Of a stretch of 64,000 bases of DNA, positions 45,711-54,579 are shown in pieces. Origin of the DNA: Chryseobacterium sp. 18061 (GTDB lineage: Bacteria; Pseudomonadota; Gammaproteobacteria; Enterobacterales; Enterobacteriaceae). Location: contig CACSKA010000002.1 in NCBI GenBank assembly GCA_902706205.1, forward strand, positions 583,299-647,298. The letters are read 5' to 3'. The notes beneath the pieces were generated by a model, which was given only the letters and a program-made list of their open reading frames with translations, had not been told where the DNA came from and did not search any database. Positions within the stretch are counted from its first letter, which is position 1; the number at the start of each line of letters is the position of its first letter. Position numbers and translations under genes: made by a program.

Positions 45711-45999
45711 TCTCCTCTATGTAGTAAAGGATGAACCTGCCACCCAGCCCACCATAAGACGGGTCTTGCTGGTCTACGCTGTCAAGAAAAACCAGATCTC
45801 CCTGAAATCCGAGATACGAATACCTGACCATTTTGTTTCCGTAGAGGCAAGGAACGCCCTGCATAATAGGATTTCCATTAACCGTCAGATCCATGTAAAT
45901 GAAACTTTCGCGCTGAATTAGTCGTATGACACATCGCTGCCCGGCCAAATCCACAGAGACAGACTGTGACTTCTGCGGCTCAAGTGGAATTGTTCTCAT
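45694..45999 (-). CDS. baseplate plug protein, DUF6983-like
   Basis: 101 residues. IPLEPQKSQSVSVDLAGQRC, then YMDLTVNGNPIMQGVPCLYG and FQGDLVFLDSVDQQDPSYGG are typical of the small beta-rich plug protein in this phage group. Overlaps both neighbours. Confidence 0.78.
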   Translation of the reverse strand: MRTIPLEPQKSQSVSVDLAGQRCVIRLIQRESFIYMDLTVNGNPIMQGVPCLYGNKMVRYSYLGFQGDLVFLDSVDQQDPSYGGLGGRFILYYIEESELVQ

Positions 46000-46811
46000 G
46001 TGATGTTCTCGTTGATTTCTTTGGCAAGCTCAGCAGATTTCTGAGTAGCGCTGTTTGCCACGTCAAGTATCGGCTTAGAGACGGTATCAAGAGCGCTCTG
46101 GAAGCTAGTAGAAACTGCATTAGATGCCGTTGTGGCTATGCCTGAAACTGATGTTTTCAGCGATGACCAAGACTTGCCCAATTCGTCTACAGTGGATGGT
46201 GTAGAGCCTGCATCCTTAGTTGATGTCCCCATTCCGGTCACACCCTGACTAATTGAGTCATTTGTCGGCTTAGATTCAGACTGCGCACCGGACAGAACCA
46301 CTTCCATCTGCTGCATGACCTCCTGAAAGTACAGGTAAATGGTCAGCATGCTCACGCCACGCTGTGAATTGACCTCGTATGAATGGTCTACCAGGTCATA
46401 ACTTTCAAGCGTCTCTTTAGGTGTCTCGATGTCGTATGTATTGGCCGTCGACAGCATTGTTTTGATAGTTTCAAGTACGCTGTTCTGGCTGGTAAATGTC
46501 AGGTCAAAGATATTTGGAATGCCACCTGAGAATCCCGTTAGTCCGGTAACGATGATTTCGCATCTGACAACGGACGGCTCTTTCACTTTGTTGATGGACT
46601 GATATTTACCGCCCTCAACAGGAGCGTTAGTTATCTGAGCCCTGCCGCTTGGCTGAATTGATGCCATGCCGCTGAACTCAAGCGCTACAGCTCCTGTAGT
46701 GCTATTTCTGATGACATATTGAGGATGTAGAACACTGTCGATTATCGACAGTGGAGAGCCACCGCCGATCGCATTAAATATGTCTGCGGTATTGAGGTCG
46801 ATGATGCTCAT
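45996..46811 (-). CDS. baseplate/tail protein
   Basis: 271 residues from the ATG at 46811 (GGAG upstream). ADIFNAIGGGSPLSIIDSVL and FSGMASIQPSGRAQITNAPV mark the N-terminal beta domain; the last 90 residues are helical and Ser/Thr-rich. Position between tape measure and plug is that of the hub-adaptor (LysM-like or Dit-like) protein in related phages. The exact function is not certain. Confidence 0.6.
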   Translation of the reverse strand: MSIIDLNTADIFNAIGGGSPLSIIDSVLHPQYVIRNSTTGAVALEFSGMASIQPSGRAQITNAPVEGGKYQSINKVKEPSVVRCEIIVTGLTGFSGGIPNIFDLTFTSQNSVLETIKTMLSTANTYDIETPKETLESYDLVDHSYEVNSQRGVSMLTIYLYFQEVMQQMEVVLSGAQSESKPTNDSISQGVTGMGTSTKDAGSTPSTVDELGKSWSSLKTSVSGIATTASNAVSTSFQSALDTVSKPILDVANSATQKSAELAKEINENIT

Positions 46812-46828
46812 CGTTTCTCCAGGCAATA

Positions 46829-46852
46829 AAAAACCCGCCGAAGCGGGTTATT
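46829..46852 (-). terminator. intergenic terminator in the tail operon
   Basis: On the minus strand AACCCGC/GCGGGTT with TTCG loop followed by TTTTTTATT. Confidence 0.8.
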
Positions 46853-47030
46853 AACGTACTGTTGTGGGCCAGAAGTGAATTATGTGAACAATGCCTGATG
46901 AAACAGTAACCCACAAAGCAAGTAGCAACAGCGCGTATCCTGGACTTATTGCCATTAACTTGTCTACAGGCTGTGCGACGATCGTAAATGTCAGCGTGTA
47001 GATAAACAGGTAAAGCAAAGAGCTTCTCAT
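46851..47030 (-). CDS. small two-span membrane protein
   Basis: 59 residues from the ATG at 47030, preceded by GGAGGT. Two hydrophobic stretches, SLLYLFIYTLTFTIVA and YALLLLALWVTVSSGIVHII. It sits between the tape-measure gene and the baseplate gene, unusual for structural operons, and is followed by its own terminator. Possible superinfection-exclusion peptide or moron; not recognised. Confidence 0.55.
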   Translation of the reverse strand: MRSSLLYLFIYTLTFTIVAQPVDKLMAISPGYALLLLALWVTVSSGIVHIIHFWPTTVR

Positions 47031-47096
47031 AGTCTTACCTCCATGCTTCATTCTACTGAGCAACTATCTCTTTTGTCATGAAATAAATCGATCGTG

Positions 47097-48938
47097 TCAA
47101 TTCACAGAAGTGGCAAATGATGAGTTTGTTGTTGCCCTTTTCGCCTGTTGATTAATGCTCTGCGTGAGCGAATCGACGGTCTGAGGATTGCTGTTAACGT
47201 TCACTGTGTTGATATGGGTGCTACTGGTAATCTGCGACTGCCCACCGCCAGATGCCAGTTCATAAGGTCGGCTGTCAGCCAGCCTTCCTTGTGTTGCATA
47301 GTAGTTTCTGGCATCCCCCATATTGCCATGCACTTTACCGGTGTACTCTCTGGTCTCCTTTGGTAGAGCTGACACATCACTACCATTGGCAATCCATTTG
47401 TCTACATTACCCATCCCCCAGTTATAAGCACGAAGGGCGTTATCAACATTACCGTTGTAGCGCTTAAGCAGTCGCTTAAGGTACACAGATGCCGCAGCAC
47501 GTGATTTCTCTGGGTTAAGACGCTCATCACTATTAGCATCAACTTTCAATCCGAGCTCTCTGGCTGTAGCTGGCATGAATTGATATGCGCCAGCTGCACC
47601 CGACCCAACGTTGTAGGCAAGCGGGTCGCCGCCAGACTCCGTCATCATAACGCCGTGCAGGAGGTCATCCATCCCATCCGCTGAAGACATCTTTCTGGAT
47701 CTGGTTGATTGAGCTATTTGGGGTACATCATTTGCATGGAATAACGATTTGATGTCATCCCACGTCACGAAAGGCTTCTTATCTTCATGTACCTTATCGT
47801 AGAGATACTCACCTAAACTCTTGTGCTCACTTGTTGCATTTCTTTTCGCCTTATCCACAGCTCCAGCAGCAGATGCCGCTGCCACGGCACCCAGCACTAA
47901 TGGATTAGTGCGTAGACCTGCAGCAAGAAGCAGAAGAAGCGCTGTAGCCCCACCTACAGAATCAGTTAGTTTCTTAATCGAGTCCCCCGCATCCTTGAAG
48001 AAACCAATGATGTCTCCATGATGGTCTTTCATCCAGTCGCCAAATGCCTTCATGGCATTAATAACCTCCGGCGCGAATGCAATGGCAAGATCTTGCTTAA
48101 TTCTGTCAAATTCAGAATCAAGTTGCCCGAGGGTTGCGACCAATGCCTCCTGCTCCTTTACCTGCTGCGCGGTGATATTGGATTTTTTAACCTCAGAATC
48201 TACGAGCGTCTTCAGCTCGCCAGACTTTATTTTTGCTGCATCAGTGGGGTCAAAACCAGCCGCAGACATAACCTGCATCAGGTTCTCTTGCGAGTGAGAT
48301 TTACCGTATCGAGTAAATTCGCCTAGGGCTTTGTTTGGGTCGCCGAGTTTATTGATGTTCAAACCGGTTCGCGCACCAAGAACCATCAAATTCTGTGCTG
48401 CTCCCGTCAGACCACCAAAAACGGTTGGGTCCGCAATATTTGCAAGCGCCATTCTCGAGTTACCAGCCGCAGAGATAAAAGCATCTCCATTAAGCCCGGC
48501 TTGCCTGAACCCTCGCTGAACCCCAAACATCTTATTAACATCCGAACCAAAAAACTTGGCTTGCTGGCTGGCTCTGACAATCTCGTTTGCCGTGGATGAG
48601 AATAGCTGCTTCACGCCGTACAGCCCAGCTCCAATACCAAGAAAACCCGCAGCCGCCGCGGTAACACCACGAAATGAAGATACTGCAGCAGTGCCAAATT
48701 TCTTCGCATCAAAACCAGCGTCCGATAATGACTGCCCTGTTTTTTTATTAGAGCGCTGTATTTCATCGCCGGTCTTGACGATTTCATCACCAGTTACTTT
48801 TGTCGTAACGCCAATCCCTTCCCACTCTTTGGTGACCGTATCACCGATCTCCTTAGCACCATCTTCTACTTTCTTTTTCCCATTCAGGAACTCATCGGCC
48901 TTGATGGTTACCTTGTATGCCAGTTCCTGGATGATCAT
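47097..48938 (-). CDS. tape measure protein with lytic transglycosylase domain
   Basis: 613 residues. The N-terminal half is helical and repetitive, with a hydrophobic stretch FRGVTAAAAGFLGIGAGLYG. A soluble lytic transglycosylase domain is visible at about 425-530: MMTESGGDPLAYNVGSGAAG, AYQFMPATARELGL and NALRAYNWGMGNVDKWI, including the catalytic Glu. It sets tail length and cuts peptidoglycan during injection. Start overlaps the stop of the frameshifted chaperone (ATGA). Short for a tape measure, implying a short tail. Confidence 0.92.
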   Translation of the reverse strand: MIIQELAYKVTIKADEFLNGKKKVEDGAKEIGDTVTKEWEGIGVTTKVTGDEIVKTGDEIQRSNKKTGQSLSDAGFDAKKFGTAAVSSFRGVTAAAAGFLGIGAGLYGVKQLFSSTANEIVRASQQAKFFGSDVNKMFGVQRGFRQAGLNGDAFISAAGNSRMALANIADPTVFGGLTGAAQNLMVLGARTGLNINKLGDPNKALGEFTRYGKSHSQENLMQVMSAAGFDPTDAAKIKSGELKTLVDSEVKKSNITAQQVKEQEALVATLGQLDSEFDRIKQDLAIAFAPEVINAMKAFGDWMKDHHGDIIGFFKDAGDSIKKLTDSVGGATALLLLLAAGLRTNPLVLGAVAAASAAGAVDKAKRNATSEHKSLGEYLYDKVHEDKKPFVTWDDIKSLFHANDVPQIAQSTRSRKMSSADGMDDLLHGVMMTESGGDPLAYNVGSGAAGAYQFMPATARELGLKVDANSDERLNPEKSRAAASVYLKRLLKRYNGNVDNALRAYNWGMGNVDKWIANGSDVSALPKETREYTGKVHGNMGDARNYYATQGRLADSRPYELASGGGQSQITSSTHINTVNVNSNPQTVDSLTQSINQQAKRATTNSSFATSVN

Positions 48939-49560
48939 CTCTGCTCCTGGTGCTTATGCCATACGCGCTGGTTGAAGTTCTCAACAGAAATAACCTCCAG
49001 AAGGTTAAACATATCTCTTACTGACAGTTTTTCCTGCAAGTCGGTGTATGTTGCTTTTCCTGAACAAATTATGGCGTTTATAGCTTGGGGGATATTGACG
49101 GGGGACACTAACTTAGCCGGAAGGGATTCCTCTTCGAGAAACGGGTACTTTACCCTTCGGCGATCGTTAAAAAATCGAAATTCACTTGGAATACTTTGTC
49201 CATAATCTTCCGGATAGTCGAGACCTCTTCAAAATCTATGCTGCCATTAACCTTACGAACCTGCTGTTGCCCTTCATGGGTTATGGCAATTTGAACAGTA
49301 GACATCAGTCGGTTGCGCAGCGTCCTTGCTACCTCAGGGGATGATGCTGAAAGAACACTGAGGCCGACAGTGGCAAGACCCGCGCATCCCATTGCGATAA
49401 CGTCTGCCGGAATTTCGGAGAAATCAGATTCACCCATAGCCCGGAAGATGTCCTGAGCAAGCTCGTCTGCATCCCATGCTGACATTTCCGTAATGATGAA
49501 TTCTTTACCCTTATCTCGGTTATTGTCCTCAACCGTAAAGATAACTTCTTGTCTGGACAT
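48935..49560 (-). CDS. tail assembly chaperone, -1 frameshift product (gpGT-like)
   Basis: The first 131 codons are read in the frame of the 49560 start. Then the ribosome slips back one base on the heptamer at 49168-49174 and reads 77 more codons to a TGA at 48935-48937, giving about 208 residues. The extension (KYPFLEEESLPAKLVSPVNI, LSVRDMFNLLEVISVENFNQ) has no start of its own and would otherwise be untranslated. In lambda, gpG and gpGT bind the tape measure and recruit tube subunits. The extension ends in a 4-bp overlap with the tape-measure start, as expected. Confidence 0.82.
49150..49560 (-). CDS. tail assembly chaperone, unshifted product (gpG-like)
   Basis: 136 residues. EVIFTVEDNNRDKGKEFIIT, MSAWDADELAQDIFRAMGES, a helical centre and the ending IMDKVFQVNFDFLTIAEG. 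Its place directly between tube and tape-measure genes, size and slippery site fit gpG. It should be the major product, with the shifted form a few percent. The start overlaps the tube stop by 1 bp. Confidence 0.82.
   Translation of the reverse strand: MSRQEVIFTVEDNNRDKGKEFIITEMSAWDADELAQDIFRAMGESDFSEIPADVIAMGCAGLATVGLSVLSASSPEVARTLRNRLMSTVQIAITHEGQQQVRKVNGSIDFEEVSTIRKIMDKVFQVNFDFLTIAEG
49168..49174 (-). other. -1 programmed frameshift site
   Basis: T TTT TTA in the zero frame (codons GAT TTT TTA), an exact X XXY YYZ heptamer. Zero-frame stop follows 15 bases later and the -1 frame is open to the tape-measure start. Confidence 0.85.
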
Positions 49561-49994
49561 TAGATTTTACTCGGAGTGATAGATTCAAAGTGGAATACTG
49601 CAGGACGAGGCTGGAGGACACGACGACCAGGAGGTGTTGGAGTCCAGGTATAAAGAACACCGTTCACGAAATTCCACTTCTTTCCAAGGGCAGGAACGGT
49701 GAGTACGGCGTTGCAGGCAAAGGCAGAAATCGCCGTTCGCTCCGCCGCGTACCAGTCATCAATCAGATCGCCGGCATTGGATGTCGGCATCAGATTAATG
49801 GTGAACTCAGTAGGGTTGAAGATGAAGCCAGCGTGGTATTTACCATCAGCAGACATCATGTCTTCTTTGTTTTGCAGCGCCCCGGTTTCAAACATGTTAT
49901 CTGCTGAGTAATCATCCACATCAAAACCGCCAGGGTAATATGAAGGAACGACGATGCGCAGCTTGGAGTTAGCACTTGTAATATCAATTGGCAT
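49560..49994 (-). CDS. tail tube protein, DUF3277 type
   Basis: 144 residues. SANSKLRIVVPSYYPGGFDV, ALQNKEDMMSADGKYHAGFI and TINLMPTSNAGDLIDDWYAA are typical of tube proteins in DUF3383-sheath phages. It follows the sheath gene by 10 bp. Confidence 0.85.
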   Translation of the reverse strand: MPIDITSANSKLRIVVPSYYPGGFDVDDYSADNMFETGALQNKEDMMSADGKYHAGFIFNPTEFTINLMPTSNAGDLIDDWYAAERTAISAFACNAVLTVPALGKKWNFVNGVLYTWTPTPPGRRVLQPRPAVFHFESITPSKI

Positions 49995-50004
49995 TTTGTC
50001 GTCC

Positions 50005-51495
50005 TTACAGAATCGCAGTTGAAGACATGGTAATGGACTGAATTAACTGCCCGTCCACGTAATAGAAGATCACGCCCTGGAGGTCTCGCTCAAGTCGAGC
50101 GGAGCCAGTTTGCGTCGGGATATACAGGAACCAACCCTGAGAGTACAGCGTGGCAGAAATGTCTTTGCCAATCGTGTTATTCACAATCCGGGTCTGCGCG
50201 TTATCCAGTACCACTCCGCGCTGAATTGCGCCAAATGTAAGGGCTTGGCTTGCCACATCAATTACGGCCGCAGAAATTGCACCATATCCTGAGTCATTGA
50301 ACGGATATGACTGATTATTGGTGAACAAGTTTGCAAATGCGCTTACCAGATTGGCGTTAATCCATACCTGGTTGATATAGCTATCAAGCCACACGAATTT
50401 TCCGCTAATCGCACCATCTGATGAGTACTGCTTCATAGTCTTATTCAGGCCATATGAACCGTAGAAGTTATAGCCATTGGACTTCAATGCCTGAGCAGTG
50501 GCGAGGTCTGCAACGTTCGGTGCTAGTCCGGAAAACCCACGGAACTTAAATGAGATACGACCGTTAGTGCGTGCAAAATCTATACTAGCTGAGTATGCGA
50601 GAGGCATTACACCGTATAGATATGAGCCGTAAACCGGAACAATACCTTCGTAACCATTGGCTACGACCACTTTCTGATAGAAGCAATCGGGGTTATTTGC
50701 CACAGTGGCAGCAGCGGATGTGTCACGGTACACGTAAACAAATCGGCTCTTCTGAGAGTTTGTCCATGCGCACAGTTCGGTATTATCTTCGTCGTCAAGA
50801 TCAACTAGGGATTCAAACGGAATCCAGTTCTGATTGGTGTTGATGATGCCATTCATCGTATCAGTTGGTGTTACGGCATCTGAGCCAGCCGACACAGTCG
50901 CAGCTGTTGCTGCAGTTAGCAAAAGACCATTGGCAAGGGATCCAGAAGTGGCAAAAGAAACCTCGCTGTCATTGCCAGTAGTCGCCGAGCGGATGATGAA
51001 CCGGCTGGCAATTGACAACCATTCAACCGAAACCTTGGTCGTGCCAATCCCGGTTTGCAGTTCGCTGGCGATGTCTGTGAAACTTGTAGCGCCGGACAGG
51101 TCAATTGATGTGCTGGTAACTGAAGTCCCGTCAACCGTAAGCGTAATAGTCCCTGCCGGGATTGCTTTCAAGCTGACAAGGGATACTCCCTTGAGGCTGC
51201 CGGACAACAGATATCCCGCAACATCATCAGTAACGATGCGAGACATCAGTAATTCCCCAGGGATTACTGATGAGTTTTCGTAGCCGTTAAAATACTGCTG
51301 AGCCGCGAGGAACTCTTTGGAGTCGCTTCCAAGTAATACGGATACGTCAGATGCCTGGTAATAGCTTACAACGGCACCGACTGGGATTAATTCATTGTCG
51401 GTCAGCATAAGTCCGTTGGCATCCACCGCATCACCGGCAGGCGTCACAACGTTGGGCGTGATATTAAAATCAACGGATAAAGGGATTGTGCTCAT
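50005..51495 (-). CDS. tail sheath protein, DUF3383
   Basis: 496 residues. TIPLSVDFNITPNVVTPAGD, VVSYYQASDVSVLLGSDSKE and the C-terminal FAQ/IQRGVVLDNAQTRIVNN with YIPTQTGSARLERDLQGVIF match DUF3383 sheath proteins. Contraction drives DNA injection. Overlaps the upstream gene by 4 bp. Confidence 0.9.
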   Translation of the reverse strand: MSTIPLSVDFNITPNVVTPAGDAVDANGLMLTDNELIPVGAVVSYYQASDVSVLLGSDSKEFLAAQQYFNGYENSSVIPGELLMSRIVTDDVAGYLLSGSLKGVSLVSLKAIPAGTITLTVDGTSVTSTSIDLSGATSFTDIASELQTGIGTTKVSVEWLSIASRFIIRSATTGNDSEVSFATSGSLANGLLLTAATAATVSAGSDAVTPTDTMNGIINTNQNWIPFESLVDLDDEDNTELCAWTNSQKSRFVYVYRDTSAAATVANNPDCFYQKVVVANGYEGIVPVYGSYLYGVMPLAYSASIDFARTNGRISFKFRGFSGLAPNVADLATAQALKSNGYNFYGSYGLNKTMKQYSSDGAISGKFVWLDSYINQVWINANLVSAFANLFTNNQSYPFNDSGYGAISAAVIDVASQALTFGAIQRGVVLDNAQTRIVNNTIGKDISATLYSQGWFLYIPTQTGSARLERDLQGVIFYYVDGQLIQSITMSSTAIL

Positions 51496-52007
51496 GGGCG
51501 TTTATCTACCTGTTCTGTTGTGATTTCGGCATGGTCGAAATAGTCCTGCGGGAACGACACGGTAATGTGCGCTTGCAGAGATAGTGTCATGGTGTACCGC
51601 TCTTCCCACTGGCTCTCGGCGTCAATCATGGGGGCCTGAATTGCGGAGGTTGAATAAAGGGGGGCGAGCCTGGAATCGATGACTTTAATCTTTTCGTAGG
51701 CATAACCAGCAGTGAAGACTGTCTCAAGCGCTATCGCCCGATCCCCTGCACCCTGACCATAGATATCAACCTGAATATCTGCTTGGCGAACCTCGGTGTA
51801 ACCCATAGCGCTCGTATCTGAAGAGCCAGAGTCTTGCTTGATTTCTCTCGTCGTGGATAACCGAGTGAACCGTAAGGGTGTCAGGATGCAGAACTGTCCT
51901 TTTGGCATCGGCACGCGATTAGCCTGCGCCTGCTTGCAGACTCCACCGATTGGTTCAATGAAGTCAGCAAGCGTATCGATAATGTTGTCTATGGTGTAAT
52001 CGTTCAT
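51492..52007 (-). CDS. neck/tail terminator protein (LIC_12616-like)
   Basis: 171 residues from the ATG at 52007 (GGTGG upstream). TIDNIIDTLADFIEPIGGVC, KGQFCILTPLRFTRLSTTRE and QADIQVDIYGQGAGDRAIAL are typical of the tail-terminator position protein. It joins the tail to the neck. Confidence 0.72.
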   Translation of the reverse strand: MNDYTIDNIIDTLADFIEPIGGVCKQAQANRVPMPKGQFCILTPLRFTRLSTTREIKQDSGSSDTSAMGYTEVRQADIQVDIYGQGAGDRAIALETVFTAGYAYEKIKVIDSRLAPLYSTSAIQAPMIDAESQWEERYTMTLSLQAHITVSFPQDYFDHAEITTEQVDKRP

Positions 52008-52375
52008 GTATCCACCTGTAGACACACAAGCAACCGGCACCAGTCAGGCCACAATTCAAGCGGCTCGATAACCAGCCATGTGCGATCGTCAATAATGAAG
52101 AGGTCACCGCCTTTATCCATCGTCCGGTTGACGCTGTAAAAGTTGCCGTTGATGTGGATTGACTTGAACAGCCCCTGAATATTCAGGCCGTCAACGTGCT
52201 GCAGATCACCCTTTGTCAGTGGCTGTAGCTGAATGACTATCTGTTCGTCTGGCTCGTATTGCGGCACAGGCTTTCTTCCTGGGCCAATTGTCTCGCCAAG
52301 GTAACGCCGGACAGTTGCTGTGATATTTGGATTGACGCTACGGATCGCGCTATTGGCTATCTTGTGAAGATTCAA
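52004..52375 (-). CDS. head-tail joining (collar) protein
   Basis: 123 residues. RYLGETIGPGRKPVPQYEPD, LQPLTKGDLQHVDGLNIQGL and DKGGDLFIIDDRTWLVIEPL fit the phage collar/neck protein that precedes the tail terminator in this group. Overlaps on both sides (4 and 26 bp). Confidence 0.68.
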   Translation of the reverse strand: MNLHKIANSAIRSVNPNITATVRRYLGETIGPGRKPVPQYEPDEQIVIQLQPLTKGDLQHVDGLNIQGLFKSIHINGNFYSVNRTMDKGGDLFIIDDRTWLVIEPLELWPDWCRLLVCLQVDT

Positions 52376-52823
52376 TGTCGCTTACCTCGTAATTGACGTC
52401 GCCGATCATGACCTTGCTATCAACAAGGGGCTTGGTTGAATCAGTGCGGCGTTCCTTCCTGGTGCGACGGATATGTAATGTCGCGGGTGATAGGGGTGGA
52501 TCAATCAGCGTCGAAATCGACTCCTGTACATCTCCCTGAATCTGGGCTCCAACCACCTCAAGAACCTGGTCAACCGGATAGCCAGCACGAATACCTCTTG
52601 CGATAGCATCTGACCACTCGTCTTCATGGTTGGCGATGGCATTGCGAAAGAATGGGCGCGGCGGCTGATTATTCTCTGGCCTTCCGTATTCATTCGTTGC
52701 AGCGACCATTGCTACCGTCGTACCGTCCGGGTAAGTAGCTCCATCGATGAATCCAACCTTGACCTGCCTGGAATCCAGTTGCGATGCCACTGTATTAAGA
52801 AAATCCTCAATAACGTCAGCCAT
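52350..52823 (-). CDS. neck protein (HK97 gp10-like)
   Basis: 157 residues from the ATG at 52823; the open frame continues upstream to 53021 but that part overlaps the DUF4054 gene. QVKVGFIDGATYPDGTTVAM, ATNEYGRPENNQPPRPFFRN and AIARGIRAGYPVDQVLEVVG match the HK97-gp10/neck family that completes the connector. Confidence 0.72.
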   Translation of the reverse strand: MADVIEDFLNTVASQLDSRQVKVGFIDGATYPDGTTVAMVAATNEYGRPENNQPPRPFFRNAIANHEDEWSDAIARGIRAGYPVDQVLEVVGAQIQGDVQESISTLIDPPLSPATLHIRRTRKERRTDSTKPLVDSKVMIGDVNYEVSDIESSQDSQ

Positions 52824-53220
52824 ACGAACTCCCCGGATAGTAATTAGCCATGCGGTAGATTTTCGTCGCCTGCCAGTAATCAAAACCGTATGGGCTTTGC
52901 GTATACCATGCATACCGAAATTCAACCGGGCCAACGTCAGAGGAAACGCTGACGCTTCCTTCTGACGCTGACGACACGCGCCCAACCATTCCAGAGCCAC
53001 CATTGCCATTCGCATCACCAAATCGCATGTATGCCAGATGAGCCATCAGCATATAGAGCAACCGCTCCCGCTTGATGGGATCAATGACTAATGAGTAATC
53101 AGTGTTGTTCAGGTAATCGGTGGCCTGGTCAAACAGGAAGGGAAGTTGTTCGTCGGGTACATTTGAAAATTCAGGGTACATGGCTCGAAACTTTGGGATA
53201 TCCAGCGTTACGATAGCCAT
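52816..53220 (-). CDS. head-tail connector protein, DUF4054
   Basis: 134 residues. IPKFRAMYPEFSNVPDEQLP, LFDQATDYLNNTDYS and ERLLYMLMAHLAYMRFGDAN are classic for DUF4054, which sits on the portal. Overlaps the next gene by 8 bp. Confidence 0.87.
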   Translation of the reverse strand: MAIVTLDIPKFRAMYPEFSNVPDEQLPFLFDQATDYLNNTDYSLVIDPIKRERLLYMLMAHLAYMRFGDANGNGGSGMVGRVSSASEGSVSVSSDVGPVEFRYAWYTQSPYGFDYWQATKIYRMANYYPGSSYG

Positions 53221-53223
53221 TCC

Positions 53224-53550
53224 TTAATCCTCTTTATCGGGCTCCACGCCAGCCGATACTTTACCGGCTTGCTCAAGTCCTGTTTTCTGCTTCGATCGCT
53301 CTAACGAGGCGTCGGATGCTGATTTCTCATCAGTAACAGCAAAGACAATTCCATTGCGAATAAATGGAGCATCTTTGTGATTCTTCTCAAATGCTTCCCA
53401 TGCCTCGGCGGGCACACCCTTTGTCAGGCCAAACCCATTTACCAGTTGAGATGAGTTGGCACCCGCCAGGGTGATCTTTTGATCACCGTGACGGAATGAC
53501 AGGCCGTTAGGAAGTTTGCAACCGATAACGTAGGTTGAAGACTTAGCCAT
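53224..53550 (-). CDS. small structural-region protein of unknown role
   Basis: 108 residues. An N-terminal globular part (VIGCKLPNGLSFRHGDQKIT, KGVPAEAWEAFEKNHKDAPF) is followed by an acidic/Ser-rich tail. It lies between capsid and connector genes in this phage group, with no assigned function. Confidence 0.65.
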   Translation of the reverse strand: MAKSSTYVIGCKLPNGLSFRHGDQKITLAGANSSQLVNGFGLTKGVPAEAWEAFEKNHKDAPFIRNGIVFAVTDEKSASDASLERSKQKTGLEQAGKVSAGVEPDKED

Positions 53551-53553
53551 CGC

Positions 53554-54579
53554 TTAAACCCCCAGAAGTTGGGCGAAGAGGAATGGCTGAGTGATTACCG
53601 CGCCATAGGTGGTGCCGGAGTGCTTCTGCTTCCAGCTCGATGTCATGGTGATCACCGGATGAGCACGCAGTTTTTCACTGTATGCACAGTACCCGGCGCT
53701 CTGGCCTTGAGCGGTTTCAACAAACATCTGCACCAGTTCGCCAGCATCGGTGCTGTACTGCGGAGCTACCTCGATACGGATATTGGTAAAGGTGTCCTTG
53801 ACCATCTTCTCAACGGAGTTCCCGAAGATTTCGTTCGACTTCTTGAACCACACAGAAGACTGTGGAGACATAGCCAGAACCAGTGGAGAAGCCATATCGA
53901 CGCCATCACCTACTGCACCATTGGTGCGGGTGATCAGGTCTTCGTACAGAGCCAGGATATCGTTATAGATGTCGATAACCTGCTTGTCTTTCCAGACAGT
54001 TGCACTGCCAACCGTTGCAGGGGTGAGCGGAGTGGGTAGTGATGGATCGTTCAGGATGCCATAGTTAAGCAGCCCCTCTACACCGTAGAAGTAAAACTTG
54101 TTCTGCGCCTGATTAAGGGTCCACATCGCGGCACGCTGCTTTTCAGCAACATATGGCAGCATTGCCAGGCCGTAACGCTCTTGCTCCAGTTCACCGTAGG
54201 TGACCATGGTCTGATAGCGATACACCTGACGGTTTTCCCAATGGGAGGTAACCTGGTTTGCGCCTTGCTCGCTGTAGTCATCATACGCCACGACATCACC
54301 AGACTGCTCAACGCGCTGGATCATCATGGTGTCCTGAGCCCACGAACCCTTTTTCTTCTCGCCCAGAATGTCAGTCGCTTTCTGTTTGGCGAAGATGGTG
54401 CGCACGATTTCAGGGTCGATGAAAGTGGAGACAATCGCAGGGATGCCTCCGTTTGGTACCATCCCCGGCTGCGGGTCTGCATCCATTGCGAATTTAGTCA
54501 CTGATGGTGGCAGGAAAACGCCGCGCTGTTCAGCTTCCGCTTTAAAGGCAGCGAAATCGGCCTGAGTCAGTTGAGGCAT
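53554..54579 (-). CDS. major capsid protein, DUF2184
   Basis: 341 residues from the ATG at 54579, which overlaps the previous stop (TAATG). PQLTQADFAAFKAEAEQRGV, FIDPEIVRTIFAKQKATDIL and QDTMMIQRVEQSGDVVAYDD are standard for this capsid family. Many copies form the icosahedral head. Confidence 0.92.
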   Translation of the reverse strand: MPQLTQADFAAFKAEAEQRGVFLPPSVTKFAMDADPQPGMVPNGGIPAIVSTFIDPEIVRTIFAKQKATDILGEKKKGSWAQDTMMIQRVEQSGDVVAYDDYSEQGANQVTSHWENRQVYRYQTMVTYGELEQERYGLAMLPYVAEKQRAAMWTLNQAQNKFYFYGVEGLLNYGILNDPSLPTPLTPATVGSATVWKDKQVIDIYNDILALYEDLITRTNGAVGDGVDMASPLVLAMSPQSSVWFKKSNEIFGNSVEKMVKDTFTNIRIEVAPQYSTDAGELVQMFVETAQGQSAGYCAYSEKLRAHPVITMTSSWKQKHSGTTYGAVITQPFLFAQLLGV

